From the NCBI GenBank assembly GCA_913057765.1, contig CAJXPH010000131.1, positions 1 to 7,354 of the forward strand: a stretch of DNA of 7,354 bases. The letters are read 5' to 3'. The position numbers and the translations under genes were made by a program. Shown here piece after piece: positions 4,916-7,354 of this stretch. The DNA comes from an uncultured Campylobacteraceae bacterium (GTDB taxonomy: Bacteria; Campylobacterota; Campylobacteria; Campylobacterales; Arcobacteraceae). Position 1 is the first letter of the stretch, and each line of letters starts with the position of its first letter. Under the pieces are notes generated by a model. The model did no database searches. It was given only the letters and a program-made list of their open reading frames with translations, and had not been told where the DNA came from.

Positions 4916-6763
4916 CTCACTTATATAATTTCGTAATGCAATATATTCAATTACTTCATTTTTTACATTTAATATAGGCATAACATAACTATCAACATAA
5001 TATGCAGAACCATCTTTTCTTTTATTTTTAATCTGCCCATGCCATATTTGTTTTTTTTCTTTTATAGAGTCCCATACTTCTGTAAAAACCTCAATTGGCA
5101 TATCTTGATGCCTTACTATATTATGAGACTGTCCTAAAAGTTCTTCTTCTGTATATCCAGAAATTTTACAAAATGTCTCATTTACATATGTAATTTGACC
5201 TTCTAAATCCGTTTTAGACACAATTGAAGCTTTATCAACTATTAACTTATATTCATTTAATAACTGTTGTTGGCTTTTTATTTGGTGTATCTTTCTATGA
5301 TAATCAACCCAAAGATCAACTTTTAAAATAAACTCTTCTGCAAGTAAAGGCTTTAATAAAATTTCTGATGCGCCATTTTTAAAAGCATCTCTATTTGTAG
5401 ATGATTTTTTAACAGAAGATAATAAAATTATAGGTAATTCTTTATAACTATTCTTAATTAAATTTAAAGTTTCAAAACATTTTTCACCTAATAAATCTAA
5501 ATCAATTATTACTAAATCAACTTTTTTATCTTTTAAAAATGACAATCCATCACTTACTGAATACTTAATAGTTACATTATAATTACGAGGGATAAGAAGA
5601 TCACAAATATGATTACACACTAGTTTTGAAGAATCAACAACTAATACATTATTTAAGTTATCATTATTTTCAATATTGAAAATTGTTTTATATAAAGTAT
5701 AAGCTAAATATTGAATATTACTACTTTTTTCTACATAATCTAAGATACCTTGTAAGTATAAATATTCTTTTAAATGAATATCTGAATCAGCTGTTAAAAC
5801 TATTATCTTCGAATCTGAAATACTTTTTATACTATTTAATAAATCTATACCATCCTTATCTGGCAAATGTAAATTCAAAATAATATAATCATATGTATTT
5901 TCTTTTATTAGTTTGGCTGAATCATTATAAGTTAAAGTACAATCACATTCTAAACTAAAACTTTTTAACTCTTTTTTTAAATTATTACTTATTTCTATAG
6001 AATCTTCAATCAACAATAGTTTTTTATTTTTGACCTTTTTTTCTTCATCTAACTCTGTTTGATATATTAACTCACCACTAAAAAAATTGATTTTATATCC
6101 ATGTCCACTTAAATTTTTTATTATATCTGGATAGGTTTTCTTTCTAATAATTCTTATAGTTGTTCTTAAACTATCAATAGAAACATCTTTTACTTTACTT
6201 AACACAGTTTGAATTTGATAATAAGGGACATAACTATTTTTATTTTTTAAAAGTAACTCAATTAACTGTCTTTCTTGTGTATTTAAAGGAACCGTCATTT
6301 TATTTCTATCTAATAACTCTTTTGTATCAATATTGTATATAAATCCTTCACCAAGAATAAACTTGTTTAACAACTTATCATTTGTAAAACTATTTTTTAC
6401 TTCAATTAAAGATATTATTCTTTCAAAAACAAAGTTGTTTTTTTCTAAATAATTAGAAATACCTAAATTTATACACTTAAGTAAATTTTCATTTTCAAAA
6501 TTATTTGTAACAATGATTATTTTTAATTTAGAATCTTTTTGCTTTAAGTTTTGTATCAAATTTAGTATATTTTTATCTTCTAAAAGTATATTACAAATTA
6601 AAATATTTGGCTTATGATATTGATATTTAAAAACTGCTTCTTCTTCATTCTTTGCCCAAGATATTTCATATTTATTATTTAAAAAAAGATCTACTAACTT
6701 ACTTCCAAACGTTTCATCACTTTCCAGATATAAAATATTATTACTTATAAACTCGTTCAACAC
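4895..6763 (-). CDS. Multi-receiver regulator: REC-wHTH-REC-REC-PAS
   Basis: This is a 622-aa cytoplasmic signalling protein. A receiver domain (about 8-122) keeps E14/D16 and K108 but has N58 where the phosphoacceptor Asp belongs (ILICNILLED). An OmpR/PhoB winged helix follows (about 132-226: LNTQERQLIELL, SLRTTIRIIRKK, LSGHGYKI). Receiver 2 (about 247-362) has E253/D254, T324 and K346 but again Asn at the phospho-site, N297 (IILNLHLPDKDG). Receiver 3 (about 371-485) looks complete: D377, D421 (VIIDLDLL), S449, K471. The C-terminal PAS (about 505-615) closely follows the E. coli Aer PAS (GQSHNIVRHQDMP, W564, IKNKRKDG), an FAD-binding redox sensor there. No kinase, HAMP or transmembrane segment is present. 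The start is GTG 6763 (GGAG four bases upstream) or the next codon, TTG 6760 (seven bases). Its output is presumably transcription modulated by partner proteins and redox state. Confidence 0.88.
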   Translation of the reverse strand: MLNEFISNNILYLESDETFGSKLVDLFLNNKYEISWAKNEEEAVFKYQYHKPNILICNILLEDKNILNLIQNLKQKDSKLKIIIVTNNFENENLLKCINLGISNYLEKNNFVFERIISLIEVKNSFTNDKLLNKFILGEGFIYNIDTKELLDRNKMTVPLNTQERQLIELLLKNKNSYVPYYQIQTVLSKVKDVSIDSLRTTIRIIRKKTYPDIIKNLSGHGYKINFFSGELIYQTELDEEKKVKNKKLLLIEDSIEISNNLKKELKSFSLECDCTLTYNDSAKLIKENTYDYIILNLHLPDKDGIDLLNSIKSISDSKIIVLTADSDIHLKEYLYLQGILDYVEKSSNIQYLAYTLYKTIFNIENNDNLNNVLVVDSSKLVCNHICDLLIPRNYNVTIKYSVSDGLSFLKDKKVDLVIIDLDLLGEKCFETLNLIKNSYKELPIILLSSVKKSSTNRDAFKNGASEILLKPLLAEEFILKVDLWVDYHRKIHQIKSQQQLLNEYKLIVDKASIVSKTDLEGQITYVNETFCKISGYTEEELLGQSHNIVRHQDMPIEVFTEVWDSIKEKKQIWHGQIKNKRKDGSAYYVDSYVMPILNVKNEVIEYIALRNYISEKEFYNI

Positions 6764-6786
6764 TTATCTCCATTCTAACTTTTTAA

Positions 6787-6792
6787 ATTATA
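6787..6792 (-). promoter_or_regulatory. Possible -10 element for the regulator gene
   Basis: The minus strand reads TATAAT, a perfect -10, about 24 bases before the GTG start, giving a short leader with GGAG at 6771-6768. The expected -35 position is just T/A-rich. The local AT content is high, so a chance match is possible, but a promoter here would let the regulator be expressed independently of the upstream GGDEF gene. Confidence 0.35.
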
Positions 6793-6853
6793 TAAAGTAC
6801 ATCTATATAAAAAATTATTTTATCCTACAAAAAATACTAGGTAGCTTAATATA

Positions 6854-7306
6854 TTATATTTTTTTATACTCTATAATTTTGTTTCTACCTCTTTCTTTCG
6901 CACGGTATAATGCACAGTCTGCATTATCTAATACCACAACGAATTCAGAGTCAATTTCTGCTCTAGCATAGCCTATTGAAGTTGTAATATTTATCTTTTT
7001 ATTTTGATAAACAAATTCATTTAATTCAATAGATTTTCTAATTTCTTCTAATTTTTCTTCTAGAATATTTTTATCAATATTTTTGATAATTAGAATAAAC
7101 TCTTCTCCTCCATATCTACATAGAATATCATTCTTTCTTGTGTAAGAATTTAATATCACAGAAAATTCTTTCAATATTGAATCTCCACAAGTATGTCCAT
7201 ATAAATCATTAACTTTTTTAAAATAATCAATATCAAAAAATATAATATAGTAATTATTATCTAGAAATTCATTTATATCTACCTTTTTCAGATAATGTCT
7301 ATTATA
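6854..7306 (-). CDS. Diguanylate cyclase (GGDEF), N-terminus cut off
   Basis: This is the C-terminal 150 residues of a protein that makes cyclic di-GMP from two GTP. The fragment begins at YNRHYL, the usual first turn of a GGDEF domain. It continues with FFDIDYFKKVNDLYGHTCGD (metal and guanine binding), the active-site GGEEF (7097-7111), TSIGYA and ADCALYRAKERGRN. An RxxD product-inhibition site, RKND at 7127-7138, lies exactly five residues before GGEEF, so the enzyme looks active and feedback-inhibited. Everything before 7306 is missing, including any sensor domain and the true start. The frame stays open into the adapter, which encodes the artefactual MGSEMCIRDR. The stop lies 90 bases upstream of the REC-wHTH-REC-REC-PAS gene on the same strand, so the two could form a signalling unit. 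Confidence 0.95.
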   Translation of the reverse strand, partial: YNRHYLKKVDINEFLDNNYYIIFFDIDYFKKVNDLYGHTCGDSILKEFSVILNSYTRKNDILCRYGGEEFILIIKNIDKNILEEKLEEIRKSIELNEFVYQNKKINITTSIGYARAEIDSEFVVVLDNADCALYRAKERGRNKIIEYKKI

Positions 7307-7307
7307 T

Positions 7308-7354
7308 CTGTCTCTTATACACATCTCCGAGCCCACGAGACCAGAGAGGATCTC
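7308..7354. other. Nextera P7-side sequencing adapter (artefact)
   Basis: Bases 7308-7326 are the Tn5 mosaic end CTGTCTCTTATACACATCT. Bases 7327-7341 are CCGAGCCCACGAGAC, 7342-7349 (CAGAGAGG) are an i7 index matching the one I know as N708, and 7350-7354 are the start of the P7 oligo. Genomic sequence ends at 7307. Confidence 0.98.

Noticed and set aside
5210..5222. Further copy of the GTCTAAAC box (minus strand TGTCTAAAACGG)
   Set aside because: It has an extra A, lies inside the PAS coding sequence and is probably chance. It is a caution that near-matches arise easily.
5683..5883. Plus-strand open frame rich in Tyr/Leu/Asn inside the regulator
   Set aside because: It is antisense to receiver 2 of the regulator; its composition reflects AT-rich complementary sequence.
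49..7307. CRISPR array, tRNA or tmRNA attachment site, reverse transcriptase/retron, transposase ends
   Set aside because: I looked for spaced identical repeats, tRNA-like folds, RT motifs and terminal inverted repeats by eye and saw none.

Overview
The window is a single sequenced insert (about 49-7307) flanked on both sides by complete Illumina Nextera/Tn5 adapters with index bases, so the outermost 48 bases on the left and 47 on the right are not biological. The DNA is very AT-rich, with strong Shine-Dalgarno sequences. Its gene content (periplasmic MsrA, small class II aldolase, multi-receiver regulator with an Aer-type PAS, GGDEF protein) resembles Campylobacterota, most likely an Arcobacter-like organism. 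That assignment is inferred from composition and protein style, not from a marker gene.

Left part (49-3489), plus strand: a compact mobile-element cassette. It opens with about 470 bases of non-coding DNA containing a long G:U-bearing hairpin, two competing small hairpins and a terminator-like hairpin. This is a candidate small RNA, or alternatively a replication origin. Four tightly spaced genes follow: a small basic HTH protein (523-885), a tyrosine recombinase with the full R..HxxR..H..Y set (897-1757), a serine recombinase of the resolvase/invertase type (1894-2499) and an HUH replication/relaxase-type endonuclease (2509-3489). Three copies of the octamer GTCTAAAC lie upstream of genes 1, 3 and 4, the last one inverted. 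The set looks like an integrated small plasmid or an integrative rolling-circle element. Neither end of the element could be fixed.

Right part (3659-7306): apparently chromosomal genes. Plus-strand msrA with a signal peptide converges tail-to-tail, one base apart, with a minus-strand class II aldolase/adducin gene. Upstream of the aldolase, also on the minus strand, is a 622-aa regulator with the order receiver, OmpR/PhoB-type winged helix, receiver, receiver, Aer-like PAS. The first two receivers have Asn in place of the phosphoacceptor Asp. Further upstream is a GGDEF diguanylate cyclase cut by the right adapter; the adapter supplies the false N-terminus MGSEMCIRDR.

The best leads are the four-gene recombination/replication cassette with its structured leader and the unusual architecture of the 622-aa regulator. 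No CRISPR array, tRNA, rRNA or recognised insertion sequence was seen.
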